NCBI RefSeq assembly: GCF_002028545.1
Contig: NZ_MWPQ01000010.1
Span: forward strand, 57,501-121,500
Direction of reading: 5' to 3'
DNA length: 64,000 nt
Source: Nitrobacter vulgaris
GTDB lineage: Bacteria; Pseudomonadota; Alphaproteobacteria; Rhizobiales; Xanthobacteraceae
The notes below the pieces were generated by a model, which saw only the letters and a list, made by a program, of their open reading frames with translations, ran no database searches and was not told the DNA's origin. Shown here in pieces: positions 8,808 through 17,421 of this stretch. A program made the position numbers and the translations under genes. Numbering within the stretch: position 1 is the stretch's first letter; every line of letters starts with the position of its first letter.

Positions 8808-9392
8808 CTACTTGGGCAACCGCGCATCATTGTGCAGCAGTTCTGCCAGCTGATGAAGTTTAGGGTCGCGAAAGCCCTGTGACTCGATCGACTTCACGGT
8901 CGACAAGACATAGTCCCGATTGTGTCCGGATCGGCCGTGCCCCTGGCGGACATAATGGACCTGTTCAGCCAGCGTCAGCCGTCCGGCATACTGGACATGT
9001 CCGCGATCGACCACGTAAGCAAGCGCGCTGACCCGCCGACGCGCGTCGTCCTCGAGCCAGACGGAGCGCGTCACCTCGCGATAGACGTGGGTGGTCTGCT
9101 CGCGCTCCCGCAAATACGCAATTGTGGTCTCGCGCCGGTTGGCTGCAACGCGGAATGCGATGCCCCGGCAAGCTCCCCCCCGGTCAAGCCCGAGAACCAG
9201 CCCCGGTCTCTCCGGCGTCCCGCGATGGTCGAACGAGTAGACGCAGAGCGCCCGGTGCTCGCCGATCAGCCGCGCCGGAATCTGTTCGGCAAAATCGAAT
9301 CCCGGTCGCCACATCAGCGAACCATAGGCAAATACCCAGAGATCGCTGTCGGACCTACCAATAGCCGGGTCAACTTGTTCCTGCACACTCAT
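8808..9392 (-). CDS. ChaC-like gamma-glutamylcyclotransferase
   Basis: This 194-residue protein has the ChaC fold: the substrate-binding loop VFAYGSLMW near residue 20, the block RGTPERPGLVLGL (about 58-70), and the conserved segment YLREREQ (about 93-99) with the likely catalytic glutamate. ChaC enzymes split glutathione into 5-oxoproline and Cys-Gly in the cytoplasm. An upstream ATG at 9443 is possible, but ATG 9392 has GGAG 6 bases ahead and gives the normal family start. The gene converges on plsC. The 227-bp gap between its start and the next gene is AT-richer around 9440-9475 and probably carries both promoters. Confidence 0.83.
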   Translation of the reverse strand: MSVQEQVDPAIGRSDSDLWVFAYGSLMWRPGFDFAEQIPARLIGEHRALCVYSFDHRGTPERPGLVLGLDRGGACRGIAFRVAANRRETTIAYLREREQTTHVYREVTRSVWLEDDARRRVSALAYVVDRGHVQYAGRLTLAEQVHYVRQGHGRSGHNRDYVLSTVKSIESQGFRDPKLHQLAELLHNDARLPK

Positions 9393-9619
9393 CCACGCTC
9401 CAACCAGAGCGTATCCCGCAAATTGGATACCGAATACGCACAAGCTATTATAATTGAGAGCATTTTCTTAGGGCTAGCCGGGATTTACCCGGCCAACAGA
9501 TGCTTTAACAGAGCCGCACCGCCAGGCGAAGCGGAACGAAAGGGGCTGGTTTTGCCGAGGTTGCGCGACTATGGTCGGAGACCCCCGCCACCTGACAAAT
9601 TCATGAGCCAGCCTCCCGC

Positions 9620-10807
9620 ATGAACGCTGCCAACGCCTCTCGCAAGCACCGTCTTTGGCCCGTCTTCGTCATGCCCGTGCTGGTGGTCATCGCCGCCGCG
9701 GCTTGGAGTGGGTTCTGGTTTTATGCCGCCTCCCAGGTCGATCAGACGGTCGATGCCTGGCGCGCGCGCGAGGCCGCGTCCGGGCGCAACTATGATTGCG
9801 CCAAGCGGACTGTCGCCGGATTCCCCTTCCGTCTTGAGGTTCACTGCAAGGACGCGACCGTCGAGCTAAAGTCGCAAACGGCCGATCAGGCGGCGATAGC
9901 GCCACTGACTGCGCGCCTCGGGGATATCCTGGTGGTCGCGCAGATCTATACTCCGAAACTGCTGATCGCAGAGTTCAAAGCCCCGGCAACGCTATCCCAA
10001 CATGGACAGCCGGTGATGGTCGTCAACTGGAGCATCGCGCGCAGCAGCATTGTCGGATTGCCAGGTACTCCGCAGAGCGCGGATATCGTTTTCCAAGATC
10101 CTGCGATCGACCATGTCGCAGCCTCGGTGCAGACCCCGGTTGCGCGCGCCAAGCAAGTCGAGCTTCACGGCCGCATCGCGGAGAACTCCAGACCAGATCA
10201 CCCGGCGATCGAGGCTGTCCTTGAATTGACCGGGGCGACCATTCAGGACGTTCATCCGGTGCTGACTGCGCCATTCGATGCTGATATCCGTGCGATCGTA
10301 CACGGGCTGAAGGATGTCACGCCGAAACCCTGGCCGGTGCGGTTTCGCGAATTGCAGGCGGCGGACGGCCGCATCGAGATCAAGCAGTCGCGTATCCAGC
10401 AAGGCGATCTGATCGCGATAGCCGCAGGCTCGCTAGGGCTTACCGCCGATGGGCACCTCGACGGCGAGTTACACATGACAGCAACCGGTTTCGAGAAGGT
10501 GATTCCGGCGCTCGGAATCGATAAAATGCTGGAGCAGGGCGTGCCGCAGGCCACTCTCGACAAGGTCGCGCCCGGCGTGAAGACCAAGGATATCGACAAT
10601 CTGTTCGGCGCGCTGGACCGGGCTATTCCAGGGTTGGGTAAGGCCGTGCGTGAGAACGCCAACGTCGGGGTCACGGCGGGCCTTAATGCAATCGGTCAGG
10701 AGGCAACGCTGGAAGGGAAGAAGGCGCGCTCTTTCCCGTTGCGATTCGTCAACGGCGCAATCTTCATCGGGCCGCTGAAGGTCGCCCAGACGCCGCCGCT
10801 ATTCTGA
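9620..10807 (+). CDS. DUF2125 domain-containing protein
   Basis: This 395-residue protein belongs to DUF2125, an alphaproteobacterial family without known function. A single N-terminal hydrophobic segment (about residues 12-33) acts as an uncleaved anchor or signal. The rest is a periplasmic beta-rich domain with paired cysteines in the early part (DCAKRTVAG and EVHCKDATV), which could form a disulfide. No catalytic motif is recognisable. It is monocistronic and convergent with the tyrA-like gene. The start at ATG 9620 is the first in frame and places the hydrophobic segment correctly. Confidence 0.78.
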   Translation: MNAANASRKHRLWPVFVMPVLVVIAAAAWSGFWFYAASQVDQTVDAWRAREAASGRNYDCAKRTVAGFPFRLEVHCKDATVELKSQTADQAAIAPLTARLGDILVVAQIYTPKLLIAEFKAPATLSQHGQPVMVVNWSIARSSIVGLPGTPQSADIVFQDPAIDHVAASVQTPVARAKQVELHGRIAENSRPDHPAIEAVLELTGATIQDVHPVLTAPFDADIRAIVHGLKDVTPKPWPVRFRELQAADGRIEIKQSRIQQGDLIAIAAGSLGLTADGHLDGELHMTATGFEKVIPALGIDKMLEQGVPQATLDKVAPGVKTKDIDNLFGALDRAIPGLGKAVRENANVGVTAGLNAIGQEATLEGKKARSFPLRFVNGAIFIGPLKVAQTPPLF

Positions 10808-10882
10808 TCGAGTGCTGATATCTGCTTCGGCGGTCATGCACGTGCTTGACCCGCGCACCCATCATTTCTCGTAAAAGGATGG

Positions 10883-10905
10883 ATTGCCGGATCGAGTCCG
10901 GCAAT
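10883..10905. terminator. Palindromic hairpin between convergent genes
   Basis: A perfect 9-bp stem, ATTGCCGGA/TCCGGCAAT, with the loop TCGAG lies between the convergent ends of the DUF2125 gene and the prephenate dehydrogenase gene. There is no T-run on either side. It has the form of short REP-like repeats common in this family and may serve both directions as an RNA 3' end stabiliser (inference). Confidence 0.5.
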
Positions 10906-10909
10906 GCCA

Positions 10910-11845
10910 CTATGGCTTCTTTGCACCCGTCTGCAGCCGCCCGAAATCGGGAGCCGCGGAATCCTGGCCGATCTCGACGATGCCGCGGCGGATTGCGCGG
11001 GTGCGGGTGAAGTGCTCAAAAAGCGCTTCGCCATCGCCACGGCGCATGGCGCGCGTCAGCTTGGAGAGATCTTCGTTGAAGGTGCCGAGCATTTCCAGCA
11101 CCGCATCCTTGTTGGCCAGAAATACGTCGCGCCACATGGTGGGATCGGAGGCTGCGATGCGCGTGAAGTCGCGAAAGCCGCCGGCGGAAAATTTCATCAC
11201 TTCGGAGGATGTGACCTCGCCGAGTTCGTCCGCGGTGCCAACAATGGTGTAAGCGATCAGGTGCGGCAGATGGCTGGTGATCGCCAGCACCAAATCATGA
11301 TGCTGAGGGGTCATGATCTCGACCCTGGCGCCGATCGCGGTCCAGAACGCGCGCAACTTGTCGACGGCGGCAATATCCGTTTTGTCTGGCGGCGTCAGTA
11401 TGCACCAGCGATTGATAAACAGTTCGGCGAAGCCGGAATCCGGACCCGAGTGCTCAGTGCCGGCCACCGGATGTGCTGGCACGAAATGCACGCTGGTGGG
11501 CAGATATGGGGTCATCTCGCGGACGACGGCGCCTTTCACCGATCCCACGTCGGAGACAATGGCGTCCGGCCGGAGGTGAGATGCGATCTCTTGCGCCACC
11601 GCGCCGCACGCCCCGACCGGAATACAGAGGATCACGAGGTCGGCGTCGCTTGCGGCCTCGGCGTTGGTGTCCACCACGCGATCGGCGATGCCGAGCTCCG
11701 TCACCCGCGCACGCGTCTTCGCGGAGCGTGCGGTGACCACGATTTCGCCGGCGAGGCCTTGCGCGCGCGCCGCGCGCGCGATCGAGCCGCCAATCAGGCC
11801 GAATCCGATCAGCGCGATCCGCCGGAATAAGGGCGGTGCGGTCAT
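10910..11845 (-). CDS. tyrA: Prephenate/arogenate dehydrogenase
   Basis: This enzyme does the NAD(P)-dependent oxidative decarboxylation of prephenate (or arogenate) in tyrosine synthesis. The 311 residues start with a Rossmann motif [14 protein letters not shown] (about 12-25, GxGxxG), and the substrate region [19 protein letters not shown] (about 125-143) carries the conserved HPxxG block. There is no chorismate mutase or ACT domain attached, so it is the single-domain cyclohexadienyl dehydrogenase type. Its ATG overlaps the hisC stop by 4 bp (ATGA), so hisC and this gene are coupled. Whether prephenate or arogenate is preferred cannot be read from the sequence. Confidence 0.9.
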   Translation of the reverse strand: MTAPPLFRRIALIGFGLIGGSIARAARAQGLAGEIVVTARSAKTRARVTELGIADRVVDTNAEAASDADLVILCIPVGACGAVAQEIASHLRPDAIVSDVGSVKGAVVREMTPYLPTSVHFVPAHPVAGTEHSGPDSGFAELFINRWCILTPPDKTDIAAVDKLRAFWTAIGARVEIMTPQHHDLVLAITSHLPHLIAYTIVGTADELGEVTSSEVMKFSAGGFRDFTRIAASDPTMWRDVFLANKDAVLEMLGTFNEDLSKLTRAMRRGDGEALFEHFTRTRAIRRGIVEIGQDSAAPDFGRLQTGAKKP

Positions 11846-12942
11846 GCCTGCGCCATGAAGTCGCGCAAGCCATCCGCCACCAGCCGGTTGGCTTCCTCGG
11901 TGCCGATGGTCATGCGCAAGGCATTCGGCAGGCCGTAATTGTCGAGCGCACGAAGCACGAGGCCGCGTTTGGTCAGAAACACGTCGGCCTCAGACGCCGT
12001 CTTGCCCTTGGTGTCAGGGAAGTGGATCAGGATGAAGTTCGTCACGCTGGGCGTGACCTTGAGGCCGAGCTTTGTCACTTCGTCCGTTAGCCAGTTGCGC
12101 CACTCTTCCGTGTGAACCTTCGACATCTGAACGTGCGCGGTGTCCTCGATCGCGGCCACGGCCGCAAGCATTGCCGGCGTCGAGACATTGAAGGGGCCGC
12201 GGATCCGGTTCACGGCATCGACGATATGCGCCGGGCCGAACATCCAGCCGATCCGCAGCGAGGCCAAGCCGTGGATCTTGGAGAAGGTGTGGGTCAGCAC
12301 GGTATTTTCCGTCGTCGCCACCAGCTCGATGCCGAATTCGTAGTCGTTGCGCGACACATAATCCGAATAGGCACCGTCGAGCACCAGCAATACGTGGGAC
12401 GGCAGGCCCGCGCGCAACCGCCTGATCTCGTCGAACGGCAGGTAGGTGCCGGTCGGATTGTTTGGATTAGCGAGCCAGACCATCTTGGTCTTCGGCGTGA
12501 CCCGCTTGAGGATCGCGTCGATGTCTGCGGTATACTCGGTCTCGGGTGCGACGACGTTTGTCGCGCCGTTTGCCAAGGTCGCAATCGGGTACACCAGAAA
12601 GCCGTGCGTGGTCGAAATCGCTTCGTCGCCGTGGCTGAGAAAGGTATGCGCCAGCAGGTTGAGAATCTCGTCCGATCCCGCGCCGCAGATAATACGGTCC
12701 GGGTCCAGCCCATAGGCGCGCCCGATGGCTGCGCGCAACACGCGCGAGGTGCCTTCCGGATAGCCTTCGAGGTGAGCCACGGCATCGCGATAAGCGTCCA
12801 TCGCCTTTGGCGAAGGGCCGAACGGCGTTTCATTGGCCGACAGCTTGAACACTTTGCGGCCCGCCTCCGGTACCGGACTCTTGCCGGGCGTGTAGGGCGC
12901 AATATCGAGAATGCCGGGATTCGGCACCGGTCGGGACATCAT
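11842..12942 (-). CDS. hisC: Histidinol-phosphate aminotransferase
   Basis: This 366-residue class I/II aminotransferase depends on pyridoxal phosphate. The cofactor lysine is K222 in [13 protein letters not shown]; other family blocks are [13 protein letters not shown] (33-45) and NPNNPTGT (159-166). HisC makes histidinol phosphate in histidine synthesis and in many bacteria also transaminates aromatic keto acids. Its place between chorismate mutase and prephenate dehydrogenase suggests it also serves tyrosine/phenylalanine synthesis (inference from context). The start has two consecutive ATG codons; the first is used here. A palindromic repeat lies directly upstream, between it and the chorismate mutase gene. 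Confidence 0.92.
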   Translation of the reverse strand: MMSRPVPNPGILDIAPYTPGKSPVPEAGRKVFKLSANETPFGPSPKAMDAYRDAVAHLEGYPEGTSRVLRAAIGRAYGLDPDRIICGAGSDEILNLLAHTFLSHGDEAISTTHGFLVYPIATLANGATNVVAPETEYTADIDAILKRVTPKTKMVWLANPNNPTGTYLPFDEIRRLRAGLPSHVLLVLDGAYSDYVSRNDYEFGIELVATTENTVLTHTFSKIHGLASLRIGWMFGPAHIVDAVNRIRGPFNVSTPAMLAAVAAIEDTAHVQMSKVHTEEWRNWLTDEVTKLGLKVTPSVTNFILIHFPDTKGKTASEADVFLTKRGLVLRALDNYGLPNALRMTIGTEEANRLVADGLRDFMAQA

Positions 12943-12954
12943 TTGCTCCGGACT

Positions 12955-13053
12955 AGAGCCGTTCGCTTCTGACGGAATCAGAAGCGGGCTCTAAGATTTT
13001 GATTTGACGCGTTTTCTTCACGCGAACTGGCATCCACTTCGCTGGAAAACGCT
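12955..13053 (+). repeat. Dispersed palindromic repeat, copy 2
   Basis: This is one of the best copies of the roughly 100-bp repeat. An outer inverted pair AGAGCC/GGCTCT encloses perfect 9-bp arms CGCTTCTGA/TCAGAAGCG around CGGAA. Next come a TTGATTTGACGCGTTTTCTTC block and a half ending in CACTTCGCTGGAAAACGCT. It lies inside the presumed operon, between the chorismate mutase stop and the hisC start, so it would form a hairpin in the transcript and could tune downstream expression (inference). Confidence 0.75.
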
Positions 13054-13064
13054 GTAGCGAGACG

Positions 13065-13916
13065 TTACGGACGAGCCGCCCTGCTGGAAGGCATCGTATA
13101 GCGCGTTGCGTGACTGCCGACGAGAGCCATTGAACGGACCGACGCGCCGGCTTCGATTAGCGCCGATTTGATGGTGTCGAGGCTGGTGCCGTCCGTGATG
13201 GACACCAGCAGCGCGGCGCCGTCGAAGGCGCCATCGGGCACTGCAACGATCTCGGCGAGCGGCGACAGTGTGCGGGCGGTATTGGCATTCCAGCCGGAGA
13301 CGCGCACGCTCCAGGTCTCCACTTCCGTGACCCGCGCATCGTCGGCGACTCGTGAGATCACGAACACCGGCAGCGCGGCCGGATGATCGGCGCGCTCGAT
13401 GAAGGGCAGGCGGGCGATGATCTTTGGCGCGCCGTCGGCTTCCAGTGCAAGCCACCATGGCGCGCGGCTCGAGGTCGCCGAGACGAGCGCGAGGTCGCCT
13501 TTCGCATTCGCCACGGCTTCCACAGCGGCTTGCGCATTGAAGTGCGGCACGAAGGGGATGGTGAAGCCAAAATGGAAGCGCGCGGAATCCCGCATCGCGG
13601 ATTCGCCGAGTGAGAGATCGGCGTGCAGCGAGAAGGGCGCCTGAACGTAGGTGAAGGTTGCGATGATGACGCGCCAGATGCTTTCGACGGTGTCGAGCGG
13701 CAGGATGCCGCGATGGCGCTGCGCCAGACGCCGCATCATGTCAGCCTCGCGCGCCGGCCGGAATGCCGAGCCGACCTCCTGGGTCTGCTTCACCGATATC
13801 AGGCGGTCAATGATGTCGCCGCGCTGCATCAGCAGGTTGTGAACCTGCTCGTCGATGGCGTCGATCTCTTTGCGTAAGTCTTGCAGAGATGGAGGCGCGG
13901 GGGAGATTTTCGTCAT
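13065..13916 (-). CDS. Chorismate mutase with C-terminal prephenate-dehydratase-like extension
   Basis: The first 95 residues are an AroQ-type chorismate mutase helix bundle (DLRKEIDAIDEQVHNLLMQR, then the K43-type lysine in SVKQTQEV and the READMMRRL segment), which turns chorismate into prephenate. The remaining 190 residues look like a two-lobed binding-protein fold resembling prephenate dehydratase, but I see no convincing catalytic TRF-type motif, so that part may be regulatory or degenerate. The total length of 283 is short for a full P-protein. The gene is first in the order chorismate mutase, hisC, tyrA on the minus strand. The 5' region carries another palindromic repeat. Confidence 0.82.
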   Translation of the reverse strand: MTKISPAPPSLQDLRKEIDAIDEQVHNLLMQRGDIIDRLISVKQTQEVGSAFRPAREADMMRRLAQRHRGILPLDTVESIWRVIIATFTYVQAPFSLHADLSLGESAMRDSARFHFGFTIPFVPHFNAQAAVEAVANAKGDLALVSATSSRAPWWLALEADGAPKIIARLPFIERADHPAALPVFVISRVADDARVTEVETWSVRVSGWNANTARTLSPLAEIVAVPDGAFDGAALLVSITDGTSLDTIKSALIEAGASVRSMALVGSHATRYTMPSSRAARP

Positions 13917-14018
13917 GGATGCAACCTGTCGGCCGCAGGAAGGAGCGTCGGCCGCGGTCCGGTTCTAACATTCGCATCCCGTTTCAGCGAGCCTTCTTGC
14001 GAATGTTGGAAGCGACCA

Positions 14019-14117
14019 TAGAGCCACGCTTCTTACAGAGGCAGAAACGTGGCTCTACGGTTTGATGTGATGCGTTTTCTTTACGCGAACCGGTATTCAC
14101 TTCGCTCGAAAACGCTC
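14019..14117 (+). repeat. Dispersed palindromic repeat, copy 3
   Basis: This copy has a perfect 10-bp outer stem, TAGAGCCACG (14019-14028) with CGTGGCTCTA (14048-14057). The family half TTTGATGTGATGCGTTTTC and the ending CACTTCGCTCGAAAACGCTC follow. It lies about 100 bp upstream of the chorismate mutase start and about 85 bp before the metX riboswitch, in the divergent region between the two genes. Confidence 0.7.
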
Positions 14118-14199
14118 TGGCCCCGGTCGTGATCATGGGCCGGCAGCAACCGATCTGCTTATCTTGACGAAAAGCATGCAGCGGACTATTTTTCGTCCG

Positions 14200-14260
14200 T
14201 TCCGTGGTCATTTGAGCCGGCCGGCTTGCAGCCACGTTAAACAACTCGCTAAACAGGCCG
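14200..14260 (+). promoter_or_regulatory. SAM-II riboswitch upstream of metX
   Basis: The leader of metX carries the SAM-II (metA/metX motif) aptamer. Stem P1 is CGTGG (14203-14207) with CCACG (14232-14236). The loop side TCATTTGAG and the conserved tails GTTAAAC and CGCTAAA, which form the pseudoknot with the hairpin loop, are all in the expected order. SAM-II binds S-adenosylmethionine and shuts down methionine synthesis genes in alphaproteobacteria. It is followed 20 bp later by an intrinsic terminator and about 100 bp later by the metX ATG, so control by transcription termination is plausible. Confidence 0.85.
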
Positions 14261-14279
14261 GGGACAGCGAAATCCTGAT

Positions 14280-14312
14280 CCCGGCCGAACCCAAGTTCGG
14301 GCCGGGTTTTTT
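14280..14312 (+). terminator. Intrinsic terminator in the metX leader
   Basis: A GC-rich hairpin, CCCGGCCGAAC with GTTCGGGCCGGG (one bulge), is followed directly by six T residues (14307-14312). No gene upstream on the plus strand needs it, because the previous gene is divergent. It therefore looks like the expression platform of the SAM-II riboswitch, ending transcription before metX when SAM is abundant (inference). Confidence 0.75.
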
Positions 14313-14362
14313 ATGGCCTGCGGTCCGGTGGTTTCCCGAAGCCCCGGCGGGGGCAGTGCAGG

Positions 14363-15562
14363 ATGGCAAACGTGCAATCGATACCGGGGCCGGCTCAAGC
14401 CGAGTATCGAGCCCAGGAAGCAGATCATCCCACGTCGCAGGTCGCGATCTTCGGAAGCGATCAACCGCTTCCGCTCGATTGCGGCATCGATCTCGCGCCG
14501 TTCCAGATTGCCTATCAGACCTATGGTAAACTCAATACTGCAAAATCCAATGCCATCCTGGTTTGCCATGCCCTCACCGGGGACCAGCATGTGGCTAACC
14601 TTCATCCGCTCACCGGAAAACCAGGCTGGTGGGTGACCCTGGTGGGACCCGGCAAACCGCTCGATACCGAGAAGTATTTCATTATCTGCTCCAACGTGAT
14701 CGGGGGCTGTATGGGCTCGACGGGTCCCGCCTCGATCAATCCCGCGACCGGCAAGGTGTGGGGCCTGGACTTCCCGGTCATCACCATCCCTGACATGGTG
14801 CGCGCGCAGGCCATGCTGATCGACCGCCTCGAAATCGACACGCTGTTTTCGGTGGTCGGTGGCTCCATGGGCGGCATGCAGGTGCTGCAGTGGTGTGCGG
14901 CCTATCCGAAGCGCGTGTTCTCAGCGCTGCCGATCGCCTGCAGCACGCGTCACTCCGCGCAGAACATTGCGTTTCACGAATTGGGACGGCAAGCGGTGAT
15001 GGCTGATCCCGACTGGCGCGACGGCCGCTATGTCGAGCAAGGCACCCATCCCCACCGGGGCCTGGGCGTGGCGCGGATGGCCGCACACATTACTTATCTG
15101 TCGGACGCGGCGCTGCATCGCAAGTTCGGACGGCGGATGCAAGATCGCGAGTTGCCGACATTTTCGTTCGACGCGGATTTCCAGGTCGAAAGCTATCTGC
15201 GCCACCAGGGATCGTCATTCGTTGAGCGCTTTGATGCCAACAGCTATCTCTATCTCACGCGAGCGATGGACTATTTTGATGTGGCGGCCGATCATGACGG
15301 CGTGTTGGCCGCCGCGTTTCGCGATACCCACACCCGGTTCTGCGTGGTCTCGTTCACCAGCGACTGGTTGTTTCCGACCTCCGAATCGCGGGCGACCGTG
15401 CATGCCCTCAATGCCGGCGGTGCGCGGGTCTCGTTCGCGGAGATCGAGACCGATCGCGGCCATGATGCCTTCCTGCTCGACGTTCCCGAGTTCTTCGATA
15501 TCGCGCGTGCGTTCCTGGAATCTGCGGGAAAGACCCGCGGCGTGGCCGATGCAGGGCAATGA
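14363..15562 (+). CDS. metX: Homoserine O-acetyltransferase
   Basis: This enzyme acylates homoserine, the committed step of methionine synthesis. The 399-residue alpha/beta-hydrolase has the nucleophile elbow GGSMGGMQ with Ser168, and a catalytic triad completed by Asp334 (TSDWLFP) and His367 (DRGHDAF). The family block [14 protein letters not shown] is at 114-127. The fold and length fit MetX (acetyl or succinyl donor cannot be told from family alone). It is controlled by the SAM-II riboswitch just upstream and is followed one base after its stop by metW, the usual alphaproteobacterial metXW operon. The product feeds metB, found 10 kb away. Confidence 0.94.
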   Translation: MANVQSIPGPAQAEYRAQEADHPTSQVAIFGSDQPLPLDCGIDLAPFQIAYQTYGKLNTAKSNAILVCHALTGDQHVANLHPLTGKPGWWVTLVGPGKPLDTEKYFIICSNVIGGCMGSTGPASINPATGKVWGLDFPVITIPDMVRAQAMLIDRLEIDTLFSVVGGSMGGMQVLQWCAAYPKRVFSALPIACSTRHSAQNIAFHELGRQAVMADPDWRDGRYVEQGTHPHRGLGVARMAAHITYLSDAALHRKFGRRMQDRELPTFSFDADFQVESYLRHQGSSFVERFDANSYLYLTRAMDYFDVAADHDGVLAAAFRDTHTRFCVVSFTSDWLFPTSESRATVHALNAGGARVSFAEIETDRGHDAFLLDVPEFFDIARAFLESAGKTRGVADAGQ

Positions 15563-15563
15563 G

Positions 15564-16253
15564 ATGAGTGTGGAGCAGCCGGCCCTGCCGTTAGATGAGG
15601 TCGCTCCGCGGGCGGGCGACCGTTATCGCAGTGATCATCTCCTGTTGGCGGAGATGATCAAGCCAGGTTCAAAGGTTCTGGACGTCGGTTGTGGCGACGG
15701 CGATCTTTTGCAACTGCTCGAGACGCGGGGCATCGATGGCCGCGGCATCGAGCTGTCGCGGGAGGGCGTCAATCGTTGCGTGGCCAAGGGTCTTGCAGTG
15801 GTGCAGGGCGACGCCGATACCGACCTTATCAACTATCCCGACGATGCCTTCGACTACGTCATCCTGTCGCAGACCTTGCAGGCCACACGGCAGCCGAAAA
15901 CAGTGCTGGAAAATCTGCTACGGATCGGCCGGCATGCTGTCGTTTCGTTTCCGAATTTCGGCTACTGGAAGATGCGTGTTCAGCTTCTGATCGGCGGCCA
16001 TATGCCGCGCACGGACAACCTGCCGGCGACATGGTACGATACCCCGAATATCCATTTCTGTACCATCAAGGATTTCGTCCAGCTCTGCGACGAGATCAAC
16101 GTCAAGATCGAGCGTGCGGTCGCGCTCAATCTTTACGGCCGGCCGCTGCGGTTCAACGCGCCCTGGTGGTTTTGGAATATGTTCGGGGAGCAGGGAGTGT
16201 TTCTGCTTAGCCGGGCGGAGAAGATCGCTCAGGCTTCGGCAAAGGACGAGTAA
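15564..16253 (+). CDS. metW: Methionine biosynthesis protein MetW
   Basis: This 229-residue protein has the class I methyltransferase fold with the SAM motif VLDVGCGDG (38-46) and family blocks SFPNFGYWKMR and TDNLPATWYDTPNIHFCT. MetW is needed with MetX for homoserine acylation in several proteobacteria; no methyl-acceptor is established. The ATG at 15564 begins one base after the metX TGA, so the pair is co-transcribed under the same riboswitch. A much longer open frame upstream overlaps metX in another frame and is not coding. Confidence 0.92.
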   Translation: MSVEQPALPLDEVAPRAGDRYRSDHLLLAEMIKPGSKVLDVGCGDGDLLQLLETRGIDGRGIELSREGVNRCVAKGLAVVQGDADTDLINYPDDAFDYVILSQTLQATRQPKTVLENLLRIGRHAVVSFPNFGYWKMRVQLLIGGHMPRTDNLPATWYDTPNIHFCTIKDFVQLCDEINVKIERAVALNLYGRPLRFNAPWWFWNMFGEQGVFLLSRAEKIAQASAKDE

Positions 16254-16641
16254 AGGTACTTTTCGTCCACTCCGCTCAAAATTTGGGTCGATCGCGTTCG
16301 TGATGATGGATCGATCGAGCTCCTGAATGGATCGAGTTCCACGCGCTCCAGGGCTCGTGGAACCGGTTTGCGGCGCAACGTGGCCAGTACCTGGCGTCTT
16401 AATAAATGGGCTTGGTAACTTACGCCTATCGCAAAATACCTTTTTAAAACATCAATTTGGAAAAATACCGCATTCTACCAAAGGCGTATTGCACCGCAGA
16501 TATGCGCTACGCGCAATGCAGGTATGACTTCAAAAAGCCTGCCCCCCGTGATTTTAAGGCCCGCGTTTTCTCGGCACGACATAAGAGCGGAGTTCACCGT
16601 GACGCGTGTGGGGAAGTGGGAGGTGTCACAGGGGAGCAAGT
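16254..16641. other. Intergenic region with AT-rich patch
   Basis: This gap of 388 bp holds no supported gene. The first 70 bases include a CTTTTCGTCCACTCCGCTC stretch that may be a worn half of the dispersed repeat. Bases 16395-16470 are markedly AT-rich compared with everything around (runs such as CTTTTTAAAAC), which fits a promoter region for the following secreted protein. A strong ribosome site (GGGGAG) ends the gap. Confidence 0.4.
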
Positions 16642-17256
16642 ATGTTCCAGTTAGTTGCGTTGCGCTGGTTGCCGCGTATTTTGGCACTGGCGGTGTGTTT
16701 CTTGGCCGTGGTCGCTTTTGCGATACCGGCCTCGGCTAGACCTTACTATCGTGCGGGACATTACGCGCACGTTCACTATAAACACCATCATCACGTTCAC
16801 CGGCATTATCGTCATCACAGATACCGCTACACGCGGCGATTTCATGCGCGTGAGTGGAGGGACGCCAACGCCGCCTTGACTCCGGGGACGGGATTTTCAG
16901 GCGGAGGCTTGGTCTCGAATGTTGTTGCGGAAGCCAGGCGCTACATCGGAGGTAACCCCACCGGTCGTAGCCGGCTCTGGTGCGCGCGGTTCATGAACAT
17001 GGTTCTGAAGCGCGCTGGACACCAGGGGACGGGCTCCGACATGGCGCGTTCATTCGCGCATTACGGGCGGCGAGTCTCCGGCCCACAGGTCGGCGCCATC
17101 GCCGTCATGGGCCGACGCGGCGGCGGTCATGTCGGCGTCGTCAGCGGTATCGATCGGCGTGGTAATCCCATTATCGTCTCGGGCAATCACGGCCATCGCG
17201 TCGCGGAGTCGGTCTATCCGCGCGGCCGCATCTACGCCTACGTCGTGCCGAACTGA
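16642..17256 (+). CDS. Secreted TIGR02594-family (CHAP/NlpC-like) hydrolase with His-rich linker
   Basis: This 204-residue exported protein has a signal peptide (about residues 1-32, ending ASA). A strikingly His/Tyr/Arg-rich stretch (about 36-70) follows, then a cysteine-peptidase-like domain of the TIGR02594 family. The likely catalytic Cys114 (LWCARFMN) and His163 (GGHVGVVSG) are in place. Such domains usually cut or bind peptidoglycan. The His-rich segment could bind metal (inference). Start at ATG 16642 was preferred over an upstream one because of the GGGGAG ribosome site and the clean signal peptide. It appears monocistronic. Confidence 0.82.
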   Translation: MFQLVALRWLPRILALAVCFLAVVAFAIPASARPYYRAGHYAHVHYKHHHHVHRHYRHHRYRYTRRFHAREWRDANAALTPGTGFSGGGLVSNVVAEARRYIGGNPTGRSRLWCARFMNMVLKRAGHQGTGSDMARSFAHYGRRVSGPQVGAIAVMGRRGGGHVGVVSGIDRRGNPIIVSGNHGHRVAESVYPRGRIYAYVVPN

Positions 17257-17275
17257 GGCATATGATGCCGTTTCG

Positions 17276-17297
17276 CCCTCTCCTGCAAAGGAGAGGG
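17276..17297. terminator. Hairpin after the TIGR02594 gene
   Basis: Perfect 8-bp arms CCCTCTCC/GGAGAGGG around TGCAAA begin 20 bp after the stop of the secreted hydrolase gene; the sequence is followed by TTTCG only. A second hairpin with CTCCTGC/GCAGGAG arms lies near 17375-17395. Both lie between convergent genes and may act as bidirectional weak terminators or be short repeat elements. Confidence 0.5.
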
Positions 17298-17421
17298 TTT
17301 CGCAGTGAACGAGGACCGGCGGGGGCACGTTTCGACGGGCTCCCGCGCTCCGCACGGACGTCGTCCCTGCGGCCTCTCCTGCGGCGGAGCAGGAGTGGAA
17401 GGAAGAATCGCGGTCTCTCGT

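Noticed and set aside
14164-14529. Plus-strand frame of 121 codons across the metX leader
   Set aside because: It runs through the SAM-II aptamer and the terminator, which have conserved RNA structure, and has no ribosome site.
15030-15563. 5' extension of the metW frame over metX
   Set aside because: It overlaps almost half of metX in another frame, and MetW has its normal start at 15564, one base after the metX stop.
16327-16527. 66-codon plus-strand frame in the gap after metW
   Set aside because: No ribosome site or family likeness, and it covers the AT-rich patch.
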